DNA from: an uncultured Bacillota bacterium
Lineage (GTDB): Bacteria > Bacillota > Clostridia > Peptostreptococcales > Anaerovoracaceae
NCBI GenBank assembly: GCA_946410475.1
Contig: CAMKAM010000001.1
Location: forward strand, 1 to 47,985
Length of the DNA stretch: 47,985 nt
Direction of reading: 5' to 3'
This document shows positions 7,023 through 15,486 of the stretch, piece by piece (the stretch's first letter is position 1; every line of letters begins with the position of its first letter). The notes under the pieces are model-generated. The model was not told where the DNA came from. It made no database searches and worked only from the letters and a program-made list of their open reading frames with translations. A program made the translations under genes and the position numbers.

Positions 7023-7098
7023 ATAGAGTCCGTGTTTTACCCTTTTGCTCAAAAATGCACTCATGTCAGAACTAAAACCTGTTCGGAGGAAATAACTA

Positions 7099-7965
7099 AT
7101 GGAAATCAGGAATATCGAAACATTCGTGATGGCCGTTGAAAACAACAGCTTTTCAAAAGCTGCCGAGATCCTCGGCTACACCCAGTCGACCGTCACAGTC
7201 CACATAAAGCAGCTCGAAGACGAATTCGGAGTGCTCCTTTTCGAGAGGATCGGGAAAAGGATACATCTCACTGAAGAGGGGGCGAAATTCTATGACCAGG
7301 CTGTCCGTATAATAAAAGAAGTCAAAGACGCTGAGAGGCTCATGACCAGATCTTCAGAACCGAGCGGCGTCCTCCGCCTCGGCACTGTCGCTTCCCTGTC
7401 ATCGAGAAGGATACCCGGCCAGCTCCTGAGGCTCCATGAAAAGTATCCGCTGATCAAAGTCGTCCTCGACTCGGAGGATCCTCTTACCCTTCTCGAAAAA
7501 CTACGGCACAACGAACTCGACATTCTCTATATGACGAGCGATGAGATCTCCGGCGATGATCTCGTCTCCTGCTATGAGAAAAATGAGCCGCTCCATTTCG
7601 TAGCTTCCTCGAATCATCCTCTGGCAGACAAAAGGAACGTGACACTCGACGACATCCTATCCTGCGATCTCGTTCTGTCAGAAAGGAATCTCAGCATACT
7701 CAAAAAGATCACTGCGGACGAAAAAAAGATCGAGCCCTTCCTCATGACAGGAATGCTCAATCTCATCCTTGATACAGTCGCACACAGCAACGCGGTCTCC
7801 CTGCTTCCCGACTATGTCACCGAAGCGCCTATCAGATCGGGAAGCATCGTGAAGCTCCCGGTTGAAGGTATCAATGAACACTTGGAACTGAAAGTAGTTT
7901 ATCACAAAAATAAATGGGTCACACCTGAGATGGAAGCATATATATCCTTGTTCCCCTCGGAATGA
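7099..7965 (+). CDS. LysR-family transcriptional regulator
   Basis: This 288-residue protein has the standard LysR layout. An N-terminal winged helix-turn-helix covers residues 1-60 (NNSFSKAAEILGYTQSTVTVHIKQLE, split here by description: the recognition helix is around residues 28-40). A linker helix and an effector-binding domain from about residue 90 (SGVLRLGTVAS onward) follow. The ATG is preceded by GGAGGA at a good distance. It is divergent from the NhaC-type antiporter, with twin palindromes between them, so it most likely regulates the antiporter and itself in response to an unknown small molecule. Confidence 0.93.
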   Translation: MEIRNIETFVMAVENNSFSKAAEILGYTQSTVTVHIKQLEDEFGVLLFERIGKRIHLTEEGAKFYDQAVRIIKEVKDAERLMTRSSEPSGVLRLGTVASLSSRRIPGQLLRLHEKYPLIKVVLDSEDPLTLLEKLRHNELDILYMTSDEISGDDLVSCYEKNEPLHFVASSNHPLADKRNVTLDDILSCDLVLSERNLSILKKITADEKKIEPFLMTGMLNLILDTVAHSNAVSLLPDYVTEAPIRSGSIVKLPVEGINEHLELKVVYHKNKWVTPEMEAYISLFPSE

Positions 7966-7971
7966 CCCACC

Positions 7972-8015
7972 GGCGCAAACACTTGCGCCTACTTATCCAT
8001 CGCCTATTTGCGATG
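7972..8015. terminator. Pair of hairpins between convergent lysR and lipoprotein genes
   Basis: GGCGCAA-ACAC-TTGCGCC (7972-7989) is followed by CATCGC-CTATTT-GCGATG (7998-8015). Neither has a strong U-tract on either strand, so this is a possible bidirectional or factor-assisted terminator. Confidence 0.4.
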
Positions 8016-8020
8016 AACGA

Positions 8021-8680
8021 TTATTCGCTCTTCTCCGGCCTGATATAGCCGTATCCGCCGTCCCGTTTCTGTGTCCTGAACAGGTATTTCTCACAGCCGC
8101 GCGGCACCAGAAAAACGATCTTTCCCTTGTAGTGATCTGGCAGATAAAAATCATAGCCCTGAGGCACGCTTCCTATCTGTTCCGTCGTAGTAAGGCCGGT
8201 ATAGTCCGTACCTTCAAAGACGATCTTCTCTTCTCCGTCTTCACCAACTATATCGAACGGCACCGTCACATCCGTTATCCCGAACTCCCCTTGCGGAAAA
8301 TCTTTTGCGAATGCGACTTCGTACTCCGCTGCCGCGAAACTCACTTTGTCGTTTCCGTTTTCTGTGCTCACCTGTTCGTTCGTTCCGGACATGTTGTAGT
8401 CCTCCACCATGGCTTTGGCTTCGTCCTCATCAGTGATCACCTTCGTTATCCTGACCTTTGCGTTATGATCTTTTTTATCTGCTTCGGCTTTCTTGGAGAT
8501 CTTTACCCAGTCGCCGACGAACACCGCGCCATCTACTACATCTGTAGAATCATTTTTAGATGCGCTCTCCTCCGCCGTGCCGTCATCTCCATTTTGGCAT
8601 GCACAGAGCATCGACATGATCAGCGCAAGGATCATGCACAGGCATAGAGCCCGGGATCTTCCTTTTTTCTTTTCAAACAT
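8021..8680 (-). CDS. Hypothetical lipoprotein
   Basis: This 219-residue protein starts with basic residues (EKKKGRSR), a hydrophobic stretch and a lipobox MLCAC with Cys near residue 28, so it should be anchored on the outer face of the membrane. An acidic Ser/Asp/Asn-rich stretch of about 20 residues links to a probably beta-rich domain containing VFVGDWVKISKKAE, SFAAAEYEVAF and DFYLPDHYKGKIVFLVP. I cannot assign a family; a DUF4352-like immunoglobulin fold is one possibility. The start is supported by AGAGGAAG. It is a single gene convergent with lysR and downstream of parB, preceded by a perfect 16-bp dyad that may be an operator. Confidence 0.75.
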   Translation of the reverse strand: MFEKKKGRSRALCLCMILALIMSMLCACQNGDDGTAEESASKNDSTDVVDGAVFVGDWVKISKKAEADKKDHNAKVRITKVITDEDEAKAMVEDYNMSGTNEQVSTENGNDKVSFAAAEYEVAFAKDFPQGEFGITDVTVPFDIVGEDGEEKIVFEGTDYTGLTTTEQIGSVPQGYDFYLPDHYKGKIVFLVPRGCEKYLFRTQKRDGGYGYIRPEKSE

Positions 8681-8697
8681 CCTGCTTCCTCTTTTCT

Positions 8698-8713
8698 GTC
8701 GATCACTATCGAC
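8698..8713. promoter_or_regulatory. 16-bp perfect dyad upstream of the lipoprotein gene
   Basis: GTCGAT-CACT-ATCGAC lies 18 bp upstream of the lipoprotein ATG and overlaps the probable untranslated leader. It could be a repressor operator or a small RNA hairpin. No cognate regulator is evident nearby. Confidence 0.4.
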
Positions 8714-8747
8714 GATCTCTTTGCTGACAGTTTCTTATATAAGATAT

Positions 8748-8776
8748 AAGACCCGCGTGGAACGATCGCAGGTCTT
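8748..8776 (-). terminator. Hairpin after parB, probable terminator
   Basis: On the minus strand, AAGACCTGCG and CGCGGGTCTT form a 10-bp stem (one G-U pair) with a 9-nt loop, then ATATCTTATATAAG. The 3' arm and following bases (GGGTCTTATAT) are the same as in the hairpin at 4712-4745. It lies 38 bp after the parB stop. Confidence 0.6.
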
Positions 8777-8797
8777 TGCTTCCATTTATTTCCATTT

Positions 8798-8813
8798 TGT
8801 TCCACATGGAACA
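8798..8813. promoter_or_regulatory. Degenerate parS-like site abutting the parB stop codon
   Basis: TGTTCCACATGGAACA differs from the near-universal parS (TGTTTCACGTGAAACA) at three positions, and its two halves differ by one base. It touches the stop codon of parB and, with the better site upstream of parA, flanks the operon. ParB binding is likely weaker than at a consensus site. Confidence 0.5.
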
Positions 8814-9698
8814 TCATGATCTCAGGAGATCTATCAGCCTCTCGAGTTCGTCTCTTCCGTAATACTCGATCTCTATCTTGCCGCGTTTTGCTCCGAGCAC
8901 CAGATTGACTTTTGTTCCGAGCTTCTCTTTCAGTTCGTTTTCGATCTGCACTACGTCAGCGTTCTTCTTTGCCGACCGGCCGCGGTGTTTTTTCGCCTTC
9001 TCCTTATCTCCGGATGCCAGCGCTTCGGCCGCCCTGACAGAAAGATCTTCCTTCGCGATCTTTTCAGCAAGCGCGATCTGTTCTTTCTTCGTCTTCAGCG
9101 AAAGGATCGCTTTTCCGTGACCGCTGGTCAGCTTTCCTTCGCTCATCATCTGCCTGATCTCCTCAGGAAGCTTCAGCAGTCTCAGCGAATTCGTTATATA
9201 CGGCCTGCTCTTGCTCACGCTCTTTGACACCTGCTCCTGCGTCAGACCGTAAGTCTTGATCATATTGTTCAGACCTTCCGCCTCTTCTATGGGGTCGAGA
9301 TCTCTTCGCTGCATGTTCTCGATTATCGCGAACAGCATCGTCTCTTCATCTGTCAGATCACGTACGAGACAGGGGACAGTCTTCAGTCCCGCTTTGCGCG
9401 AAGCGCGCCAGCGCCTTTCACCTGCTACGATCTCATATCCGCCGCCCGATCTCCTTACGATTATCGGCTGGATCAATCCGTGCTGCTCTATCGAACCTGC
9501 CAGTTCATCGAGAGCCTCCTCGTCGAAGACTTTTCTCGGCTGCGAAGCGTTAGGTTTGATATCGTCTATGGATATCTCCTCTGCGCCGCCGGCTGCTGCG
9601 GTATTGTCTGACGGTTTTTCTTCAGTTCCTATTCCCAGTTCTCCGAACAGAGCGTCGAGGCCTTTTCCCAGACCCGTATTCTTCTTTCTCTCTGCCAT
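8814..9698 (-). CDS. parB: Chromosome-partitioning protein ParB (Spo0J)
   Basis: Counted from ATG 9698, this is a 294-residue ParB. It begins with the conserved LGKGLDALFGE segment that contacts ParA, has the CTP-binding GERRWRAS box at about residues 93-100, and a central helix-turn-helix (YGLTQEQVSKSVSKSRPYI region) that reads parS. A C-terminal dimerisation part ends LERLIDLLRS. It is a DNA clamp that loads at parS near the origin and works with ParA and SMC in segregation. The upstream extension to 9812 lies inside parA and is discarded. The GAGGAG ribosome site overlaps the last codons of parA, 4 bp away. Confidence 0.96.
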   Translation of the reverse strand: MAERKKNTGLGKGLDALFGELGIGTEEKPSDNTAAAGGAEEISIDDIKPNASQPRKVFDEEALDELAGSIEQHGLIQPIIVRRSGGGYEIVAGERRWRASRKAGLKTVPCLVRDLTDEETMLFAIIENMQRRDLDPIEEAEGLNNMIKTYGLTQEQVSKSVSKSRPYITNSLRLLKLPEEIRQMMSEGKLTSGHGKAILSLKTKKEQIALAEKIAKEDLSVRAAEALASGDKEKAKKHRGRSAKKNADVVQIENELKEKLGTKVNLVLGAKRGKIEIEYYGRDELERLIDLLRS

Positions 9699-9702
9699 AT
9701 CT

Positions 9703-10470
9703 CTACTCCTCAAGTTCCAGGAACTCTTCCGCAAATTCCGAATAAGCCTCGGCTCCTTTCGAATGCGGATCGTACTGAACGATAGGCATTCCGTAACTTG
9801 GAGCCTCTGCAAGTCTTACGTTCCTCGGGATGACTGTCGTATAGACTTTCTCACGGAAATACTTCTTGACTTCTTCCACCACCTGGATCGACAGGTTCGT
9901 TCTTCCGTCGAACATGCTCAGTATTACGCCTTCGATCTCAAGATCCGGATTCATGTTCTTCTTTACGATCTCTATCGTGCTCATCAGCTGGCTTACACCT
10001 TCAAGAGCATAGTATTCACACTGGATCGGTATCAGGACTGAATCAACTGCAGTCAGAGAGTTGATCGTCAGAAGACCGAGGGAAGGGGGACAGTCTATAA
10101 ATATGTAGTCATACTTTTCCTTCACCGGCGCGAGAGCTGTCTTAAGTCTGCTCTCACGTCTTTCCAGTCTTACGAGTTCGACCTCTGCTCCTGCCAGCTG
10201 CACGCTGCCCGGGATCAGATCAAGTCCTTCTACCGTCGTCGGGATAATAGCATCTTCCGTGTTTATGCTCGTATCCGTCAGAAGATCATATGTCGTCAGT
10301 CCCGTATTCTGCTTTGAAACGCCGAGTCCGCTCGTCGTATTTCCCTGCGGGTCTATGTCGAGAACGAGGATCTTCTTTCCCCGAACCGCAAGGCATGCCG
10401 CAAGGTTGATATTAGTGGTCGTTTTACCGACTCCGCCTTTCTGGTTGAATATAGCTATTGCTTTTCCCAA
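9703..10470 (-). CDS. parA: Chromosome-partitioning ATPase ParA (Soj)
   Basis: This 255-residue ATPase carries the deviant Walker A KGGVGKTT with signature lysine at residues 11-18, a DIDPQGNTT motif (Walker A') and the FIDCPPSLG Walker B segment. The start codon is TTG (10470), placed 7-8 bp after AGGAGG; no in-frame ATG fits. It cycles on the nucleoid with ParB and in endospore-forming relatives also affects DnaA. It is followed by parB 4 bp downstream and preceded by rsmG, with a strong parS in the gap. Confidence 0.96.
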   Translation of the reverse strand: MGKAIAIFNQKGGVGKTTTNINLAACLAVRGKKILVLDIDPQGNTTSGLGVSKQNTGLTTYDLLTDTSINTEDAIIPTTVEGLDLIPGSVQLAGAEVELVRLERRESRLKTALAPVKEKYDYIFIDCPPSLGLLTINSLTAVDSVLIPIQCEYYALEGVSQLMSTIEIVKKNMNPDLEIEGVILSMFDGRTNLSIQVVEEVKKYFREKVYTTVIPRNVRLAEAPSYGMPIVQYDPHSKGAEAYSEFAEEFLELEE

Positions 10471-10532
10471 TGCTGTTTCCTCCTGCGCTTTTGATGCGCT
10501 GTTTCAGGTCGTTATCATTTTTCGTTTCTGTT

Positions 10533-10538
10533 ATTATA
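10533..10538 (-). promoter_or_regulatory. Candidate -10 element for parAB
   Basis: TATAAT on the minus strand lies in an AT-rich stretch (GATATATAATAAC) about 60 bp upstream of the parA TTG. No convincing -35 hexamer is visible at 16-18 bp, so parAB may also be read from upstream genes. Confidence 0.35.
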
Positions 10539-10576
10539 TATCATTTGCACATAAGATTCTACCGAAAACAAAAGAA

Positions 10577-10592
10577 TGTTCCACGTGAAACA
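10577..10592. promoter_or_regulatory. parS centromere site
   Basis: TGTTCCACGTGAAACA differs from the parS consensus at a single base and sits in a longer dyad (GAATGTT...AACATTC, 10574-10595). It lies between rsmG and parA, about 6.5 kb from dnaA, the usual place for ParB/SMC loading. Confidence 0.92.
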
Positions 10593-10596
10593 TTCT

Positions 10597-11337
10597 TTAC
10601 CTGATCGGTTTTTTTGACGGCTTTCCTGCAGGGCGCGGATACTTGTCCGGCGTTGCCTTTTTCTTCATTATATATATACTCGCTCCGCCGTTCCCGTCTT
10701 GCCCCGAGCCTTCGGAGCCCGGGCCGGCCGCCGCCCCGTTTTCATATACCAGGTGGTCCGTTTCGCCTCCCAGCACCTCTATCGCTTTCGCTGCCTTTTC
10801 GAGTTCTTCTGCAAATCCTTTTCCTTTGACCGCTATGAAGCACCCGCCTTCGCGCACGAAGGGAAGACAATATTCCGAAAGGACATTCAGTTCTGCGACA
10901 GCTCTTGAGATGCATATGTCGAAGCTCTCCCTGAATTCTTCATCCCGTGCCGCTTCCTCGGCCCGCGCATGGACGCATGTCACATTGTCTATTCCAAGAT
11001 CATCGCAGATCCCTCTGACAAGATCCATCCTCTTCGCCAGAGAATCCAGGAGCACCACTTCCTTATCAGGGAAGGCGATCGCGATCGGAACGCCGGGGAA
11101 GCCAGCTCCGCTGCCCACATCAATTATCCTCTCTGCGCCTTGGAATACCAAGTCGGAGCATGGGATAAGCGACTCGGCGAAATGCCTCTTTTCAAATTCT
11201 TCCGGATCGGTTATCCTGGTCAGGTTTATGCTCTTGTTGGCCTCCAGTATCGCCTTGCGATATCCCTCGAATCGAGCAAGTTTACCTTCGATGTCATTAC
11301 ATCCAATATTTTCCAGTTGTTCACGGAGTGTTTTCAT
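10597..11337 (-). CDS. rsmG: 16S rRNA m7G527 methyltransferase RsmG (GidB)
   Basis: This 246-residue protein has the RsmG core: NLTRITDPEEF near residue 38, the SAM-binding VGSGAGFPG at about 74-82, LDSLAKRM, and the catalytic-region segment SRAVAELNVL. It methylates G527 of 16S rRNA, loss of which gives low-level streptomycin resistance in other bacteria. A Gly/Ala/Ser-rich insertion and a basic proline-rich tail (KKKATPDKYPRPAGKPSKK) at the C-terminus are longer than usual. It lies 30 bp after mnmG. ATG 11337 has AAAGGAAAG upstream. Confidence 0.95.
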   Translation of the reverse strand: MKTLREQLENIGCNDIEGKLARFEGYRKAILEANKSINLTRITDPEEFEKRHFAESLIPCSDLVFQGAERIIDVGSGAGFPGVPIAIAFPDKEVVLLDSLAKRMDLVRGICDDLGIDNVTCVHARAEEAARDEEFRESFDICISRAVAELNVLSEYCLPFVREGGCFIAVKGKGFAEELEKAAKAIEVLGGETDHLVYENGAAAGPGSEGSGQDGNGGASIYIMKKKATPDKYPRPAGKPSKKPIR

Positions 11338-11367
11338 TACTCTTTCCTTTGATACAGTCTCTGCGCC

Positions 11368-13257
11368 TTACCTCGACCTTCTCATTCTTTCAAGATGTAT
11401 GAGAAGAACGTTGATATCAGCAGGAGAGACGCCTGATATCCTGCCGGCCTGACCAAGCGTGTCCGGTCTCATAGCCGCCAATTTCTGTCTCGCCTCTATC
11501 CTCAGACCATCGATATTCTCATAATCAAGGTCTTCCGGAAGCGCTCTTTCTTCCATCCGCTTGAACTTGTCTACGCGCTGCTGCTGCTTTTCGATATATC
11601 CGCTGTACTTGATCCCGACTTCTACGCGGGTCTTTATCCTTGGCGGAAGTTCCTCGCGCGCCGGATCTGCCGGGGCGAGATCCTCATATCCGACCTGTGG
11701 CCGCCTCATCAGATCCGCAAGGCTCACGGAGCCGGAGATAGGCGTGCTTCCGCAGGCTTCAAGTATCGGATTGACCGCGGCAGGGGAGACCTTCGTAGTC
11801 TCCAGTCTTTCAGTCTCTTTTTCGGTCATCTCCTTCATGGCAAGATATCTGTCATAACGCTCTTTTGAGGCCAGTCCGATGCGGTAAGACTTCTCTGTAA
11901 GGCGCTCATCTGCGTTGTCCTGCCTCAGAAGGAGCCTATATTCCGCTCTGGACGTCATTATTCTGTAAGGCTCATTAGTACCTTTGAGTACCAAATCGTC
12001 GATCAGAACGCCAATATAAGCCTCGTTTCTTCCGAGAACGAACGATTTTTCGTGTTTTAGAGCAAGAACGGCGTTTATTCCCGCCATGAGACCCTGGGCT
12101 GCAGCCTCCTCATAACCGGAGCTTCCGTTGAATTGACCGGCGCAAAACAGCCCTCTGATCTCTCTGTACTCCAGATTCGTTTTCAGAGCGGTCGGGTCGA
12201 TGCAGTCATATTCGATAGCATACCCCGGCCTGGTTATCTTTATGTTCTCAAGACCCTCGATGGTCCTGTAAAATTCTTCCTGCACATCTTCCGGAAGGGA
12301 GGTCGACATACCCTGGATGTACATCTCCTCAGTATGCAGACCTTCGGGCTCGACGAAGAGCTGGTGTCTTTTTCTGTCAGCAAATCTCTTTACCTTATCT
12401 TCGATCGAAGGGCAGTACCGGGGACCTGTTCCGACGATCTTTCCTCCGAAGAGGGCAGATCTCGAAAAGTTGTTCCTTATCACGGTATGTGTTTCTTCAT
12501 TTGTATATGTAAGCCAGCAGTCCTCCTGATCCTTCGAAAGGGAATCGGTCATGAAAGAGAAGGGCGATATCGTTTCATCGCCCGCCTGTTTCTGCATCTT
12601 CGAATAGTCGAGAGATGAAGCGAGAGCTCTCGCAGGCGTTCCCGTTTTGAACCTTCTCATCGGAAGACCTCTTTTCCTCAGGTTCTCCGCAAGCACAGTA
12701 GCAGGGGACATACCGCTCGGGCCGCTTTCATATACGCTTTCCCCTATGAAAATCTTTCCGCCCAGAAATGTTCCTGTACAGAGGATGACCGCCCGCGCTC
12801 TGTATATGGCTCCGGTCCTGAGAAGGACTCCGCCGATCTCGTCCGCACCGTCTTCGTTTTTTTCAACTATTATATCTACGACTTCGCCCTGCTTCAGGTC
12901 GAGGCCGTCCTGCTGCTCGAGAGTCCTTTTCATCTCGAGATGATACTCGGTCTTGTCGGCCTGCGCTCTGAGCGAATGGACCGCCGGGCCCTTCGCTGTA
13001 TTGAGCATCCTCGACTGGATAAAAGTCTTATCGATATTGATGCCCATCTGTCCGCCGAGCGCATCTATCTCGTGGACCAGGTGACCTTTTCCCGTGCCTC
13101 CGATCGCCGGATTGCACGGCATCATCGCGACCGATGAAAGATCGGTCGCAAGGATAAGAGTGCTCATACCCATGCGCGCGGAAGCGAGCGCAGCCTCACA
13201 TCCGGCGTGGCCTGCGCCGACGACTACTATATCGTATTTTCCCATTTCATAACTCAT
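11368..13257 (-). CDS. mnmG: tRNA uridine-34 modification enzyme MnmG (GidA)
   Basis: Counted from ATG 13257, this is a 629-residue FAD protein, the usual MnmG length. The dinucleotide-binding motif VVVGAGHAGCEAA opens the protein, and the family segments CNPAIGGTGKGHLV, FKTGTPAR and MTSRAEYRLLLRQDNAD are present. With MnmE it adds the 5-(carboxymethyl)aminomethyl group to wobble U34 of certain tRNAs. It begins 7 bp after the mnmE stop, so the two partners are co-transcribed. ATG 13245 is an alternative start. The longer reading from 13299 overlaps the end of mnmE and is unlikely. Confidence 0.96.
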   Translation of the reverse strand: MSYEMGKYDIVVVGAGHAGCEAALASARMGMSTLILATDLSSVAMMPCNPAIGGTGKGHLVHEIDALGGQMGINIDKTFIQSRMLNTAKGPAVHSLRAQADKTEYHLEMKRTLEQQDGLDLKQGEVVDIIVEKNEDGADEIGGVLLRTGAIYRARAVILCTGTFLGGKIFIGESVYESGPSGMSPATVLAENLRKRGLPMRRFKTGTPARALASSLDYSKMQKQAGDETISPFSFMTDSLSKDQEDCWLTYTNEETHTVIRNNFSRSALFGGKIVGTGPRYCPSIEDKVKRFADRKRHQLFVEPEGLHTEEMYIQGMSTSLPEDVQEEFYRTIEGLENIKITRPGYAIEYDCIDPTALKTNLEYREIRGLFCAGQFNGSSGYEEAAAQGLMAGINAVLALKHEKSFVLGRNEAYIGVLIDDLVLKGTNEPYRIMTSRAEYRLLLRQDNADERLTEKSYRIGLASKERYDRYLAMKEMTEKETERLETTKVSPAAVNPILEACGSTPISGSVSLADLMRRPQVGYEDLAPADPAREELPPRIKTRVEVGIKYSGYIEKQQQRVDKFKRMEERALPEDLDYENIDGLRIEARQKLAAMRPDTLGQAGRISGVSPADINVLLIHLERMRRSR

Positions 13258-13264
13258 CAGGGAC

Positions 13265-14644
13265 CTACTTTCCGAGACAGAATCTCGCAAAAACTTCATC
13301 TATTATATCGCCTGTAGCTTCTTCACCGATTATCTCGCCCAGATACTGACGGGATTGATCGATATCTATCTCTATCACTTCAAGAGGCTCTGAAAGCCTT
13401 GTCATTGCTATCGCATCGCCTAATTGCGATGAAGCCCTGCGGAGCAGATCCGCATGTCTGGCGTTCGTGACGACGAGGCTTTCCGACTGTTTTACGTCGC
13501 CTTGCATCACCATATCATATACCGCGTCCTCGACTGCTCCTGCGTCCGCTCCATGGCCGAGCGACGTCTCACAGATTACGCATCCGGGGAACCTGTTTTC
13601 TATCTTTTCTCTGCTTACAACAGTGCCGAGATCCTGTTTGTTGAGAAGGATCAAAAGCTTCTTTCCGGCTATGACCGACATGATCTCCTCGTCCTCTTCG
13701 TCGAGATCACGCGAGGCGTCGATCATGAAAATGACGAGGTCGGCCCGGTTGAAACTATCCTTGCTCTTCTCAATACCGATCCTCTCTATCTCATCAGACG
13801 CATCTCTGATACCGGCGGTGTCAGTTATGCGAAGGGGTATGCCGCGAAGATCATAGCTCTCTTCGATCGTGTCCCTCGTAGTACCCGGAACGGACGTCAC
13901 TATCGCTCTGGATTCTCCGAGGAGGGCATTCATCAGAGATGACTTTCCGACATTCGGCTTTCCGATGATGCTCACCTTCAGTCCCTCTTTGATGAGTCGG
14001 CCTGTATCCTGTGAAGCGGCAAGGGCGTCGACTTTTTCCTTCGCCCGTGTGAGTGCCTTCTCCATCTTTTCATAGACCAGCACCTCGATGTCCTCATCCG
14101 GATAGTCGATATTGACAGCTATGTCCACGAGTATATCGAGGATTTCGTTCATGATCTCTCTTATCTTTTCCGAGAAAGATCCGTCGAGCTGCTTCATGGC
14201 AACATCGAAACCGAGATCCGTCTTCGCTCTTATGACATCGATGACGGCTTCGGCCTGCGAAAGGTCGATCCTCCCTCCGAGAAAAGCTCTTTTCGTGAAC
14301 TCTCCGCGCTCGGCAGGGCGGGCGCCCATCTTGTAGCAAAGCTCGAGTATCCGCCTCAGGCTGACGACGCTGCCGTGGCAGTCGATCTCAACGACGTCTT
14401 CCGTTGTGTATGTATGAGGCGCTGGCATGAAAACAGAGAGGACCTCGTCGATGACCTCTTCTGTTTCGGGATCCCTTATACTTCCGTATGTAAGCATCCT
14501 GCTCACGATCTCTTTTCCGGAAGCGGGAACGAAGATCTCAGAAAAGATCCTTCCGGCTTCCTCACCTGACATCCTCACTATGCCGATCCCGCCTTCACCG
14601 AAAGCGGTCGATATCGCAGCTATAGTATCTTCTTTTATCGCCAT
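13265..14644 (-). CDS. mnmE: tRNA modification GTPase MnmE (TrmE)
   Basis: This 459-residue protein has the expected parts: an N-terminal tetrahydrofolate-binding domain (FGEGGIGIVRMSG near residue 15), a helical domain with RIDLSQAEAV, and a G domain with GKPNVGKSS (228-236), DTAGIRD and NKQD. It ends with the C-terminal CLGK motif, whose cysteine is essential in the family. It partners MnmG, encoded next. It is preceded by the jag terminator, so transcription of this block probably restarts in the 40 bp upstream or arises from readthrough. Confidence 0.97.
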   Translation of the reverse strand: MAIKEDTIAAISTAFGEGGIGIVRMSGEEAGRIFSEIFVPASGKEIVSRMLTYGSIRDPETEEVIDEVLSVFMPAPHTYTTEDVVEIDCHGSVVSLRRILELCYKMGARPAERGEFTKRAFLGGRIDLSQAEAVIDVIRAKTDLGFDVAMKQLDGSFSEKIREIMNEILDILVDIAVNIDYPDEDIEVLVYEKMEKALTRAKEKVDALAASQDTGRLIKEGLKVSIIGKPNVGKSSLMNALLGESRAIVTSVPGTTRDTIEESYDLRGIPLRITDTAGIRDASDEIERIGIEKSKDSFNRADLVIFMIDASRDLDEEDEEIMSVIAGKKLLILLNKQDLGTVVSREKIENRFPGCVICETSLGHGADAGAVEDAVYDMVMQGDVKQSESLVVTNARHADLLRRASSQLGDAIAMTRLSEPLEVIEIDIDQSRQYLGEIIGEEATGDIIDEVFARFCLGK

Positions 14645-14681
14645 TTGCCTGTTCCTGAAATTTAGCTAAATGCTAAAACAT

Positions 14682-14705
14682 GAGGCCCGATCAAGATCGG
14701 GCCTC
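14682..14705 (-). terminator. Strong hairpin after jag
   Basis: GAGGCCCGATC-AA-GATCGGGCCTC is a perfect 11-bp inverted repeat followed on the minus strand by ATGTTTTAG. It starts 8 bp after the jag stop codon and separates the rpmH-jag block from the mnmE-parB block. Confidence 0.8.
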
Positions 14706-14712
14706 CTTTTGA

Positions 14713-15486
14713 TTACTTAAGTTCGATTATCACTCTGCGGTAGGGCTCTTCGCCTTCGCTTCTCGTCTTGACCCTCTTGTTGTTATGAAGGGCGGCGTGT
14801 ATTACCATCCTCTCATACGGGTTCATCGGTTCGAGCCTTACGCTCTTCTTCGTGCGGATGACTTTTCCCGCAAGTCTGTCAGCAAGCTGCTGCAGAGTCT
14901 TCTCTCTCCTGGATCTGTAGTTTTCAGCATCGAGGATGACTCTTATGTAGTTCTCGCTGTTCTTGTTGACCACGAGTGATGTGAGGTACTGGATAGCATC
15001 GAGAGTCTGTCCGCGCTTTCCGATGATGCTTCCCGCATCTTTACCTTCGATATCTACATATATATTCTCATCGTTTACCGATGCTTTGAAGCTGAGTTCA
15101 AGACCCATGTCCTCAGTAGTCTTCTTGAGGAAGTCGAGCGCTTTGTGATCTTCTACTTCTACGAGATCGTCCGGTCTCTGAGCGATGATCGATTTTTTCG
15201 GCGTTTTCTTTTCTGCGCCTTTTTCTTTCTTTTCGCTTACTGCTGCCGGCTTCTCTTCCTTTTCCTCTTTCTCTTCAACTGCTGCGACCGGTTCGGGATC
15301 TTCCGCTTTTTCTTCTTCTTTTATAGTGACGCGGACTTTAGCGAGCTTTGAACCGAGGCCGAGGAAGCCTTTAGAAGGCTCTTCGAGGACTTTGACTTCG
15401 ACTTCGTCCCTTGAGACTTTGAGATCTCTGAGAGCCAGAGCGACAGCTTCTTCTATGTCATTTCCGTATTTCTCAGAAAAATTCAT
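14713..15486 (-). CDS. jag: RNA-binding protein Jag/KhpB
   Basis: This 257-residue protein has a Jag N-terminal domain (residues 1-55, with EEPSKGFLGLGSK), an acidic/lysine-rich linker of about 70 residues, a KH domain with GSIIGKRGQTLDAIQYL near residue 155, and a C-terminal R3H domain (LEPMNPYERMVIHAALHNN region). In Firmicutes it pairs with KhpA and affects cell division and mRNA stability. Its ATG overlaps the yidC stop as ATGA, so translation is coupled. The strong hairpin after it ends the operon. Confidence 0.95.
   Translation of the reverse strand: MNFSEKYGNDIEEAVALALRDLKVSRDEVEVKVLEEPSKGFLGLGSKLAKVRVTIKEEEKAEDPEPVAAVEEKEEKEEKPAAVSEKKEKGAEKKTPKKSIIAQRPDDLVEVEDHKALDFLKKTTEDMGLELSFKASVNDENIYVDIEGKDAGSIIGKRGQTLDAIQYLTSLVVNKNSENYIRVILDAENYRSRREKTLQQLADRLAGKVIRTKKSVRLEPMNPYERMVIHAALHNNKRVKTRSEGEEPYRRVIIELK

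Noticed and set aside
8632..8817. A 61-codon minus-strand frame between parB and the lipoprotein
   Set aside because: It covers the parB terminator and the parS-like site, has no ribosome site, and its product has no features.
9699..9812. Longer parB starting at 9812
   Set aside because: The extra 38 residues lie within parA and are not ParB-like; GAGGAG and ATG 9698 fit.
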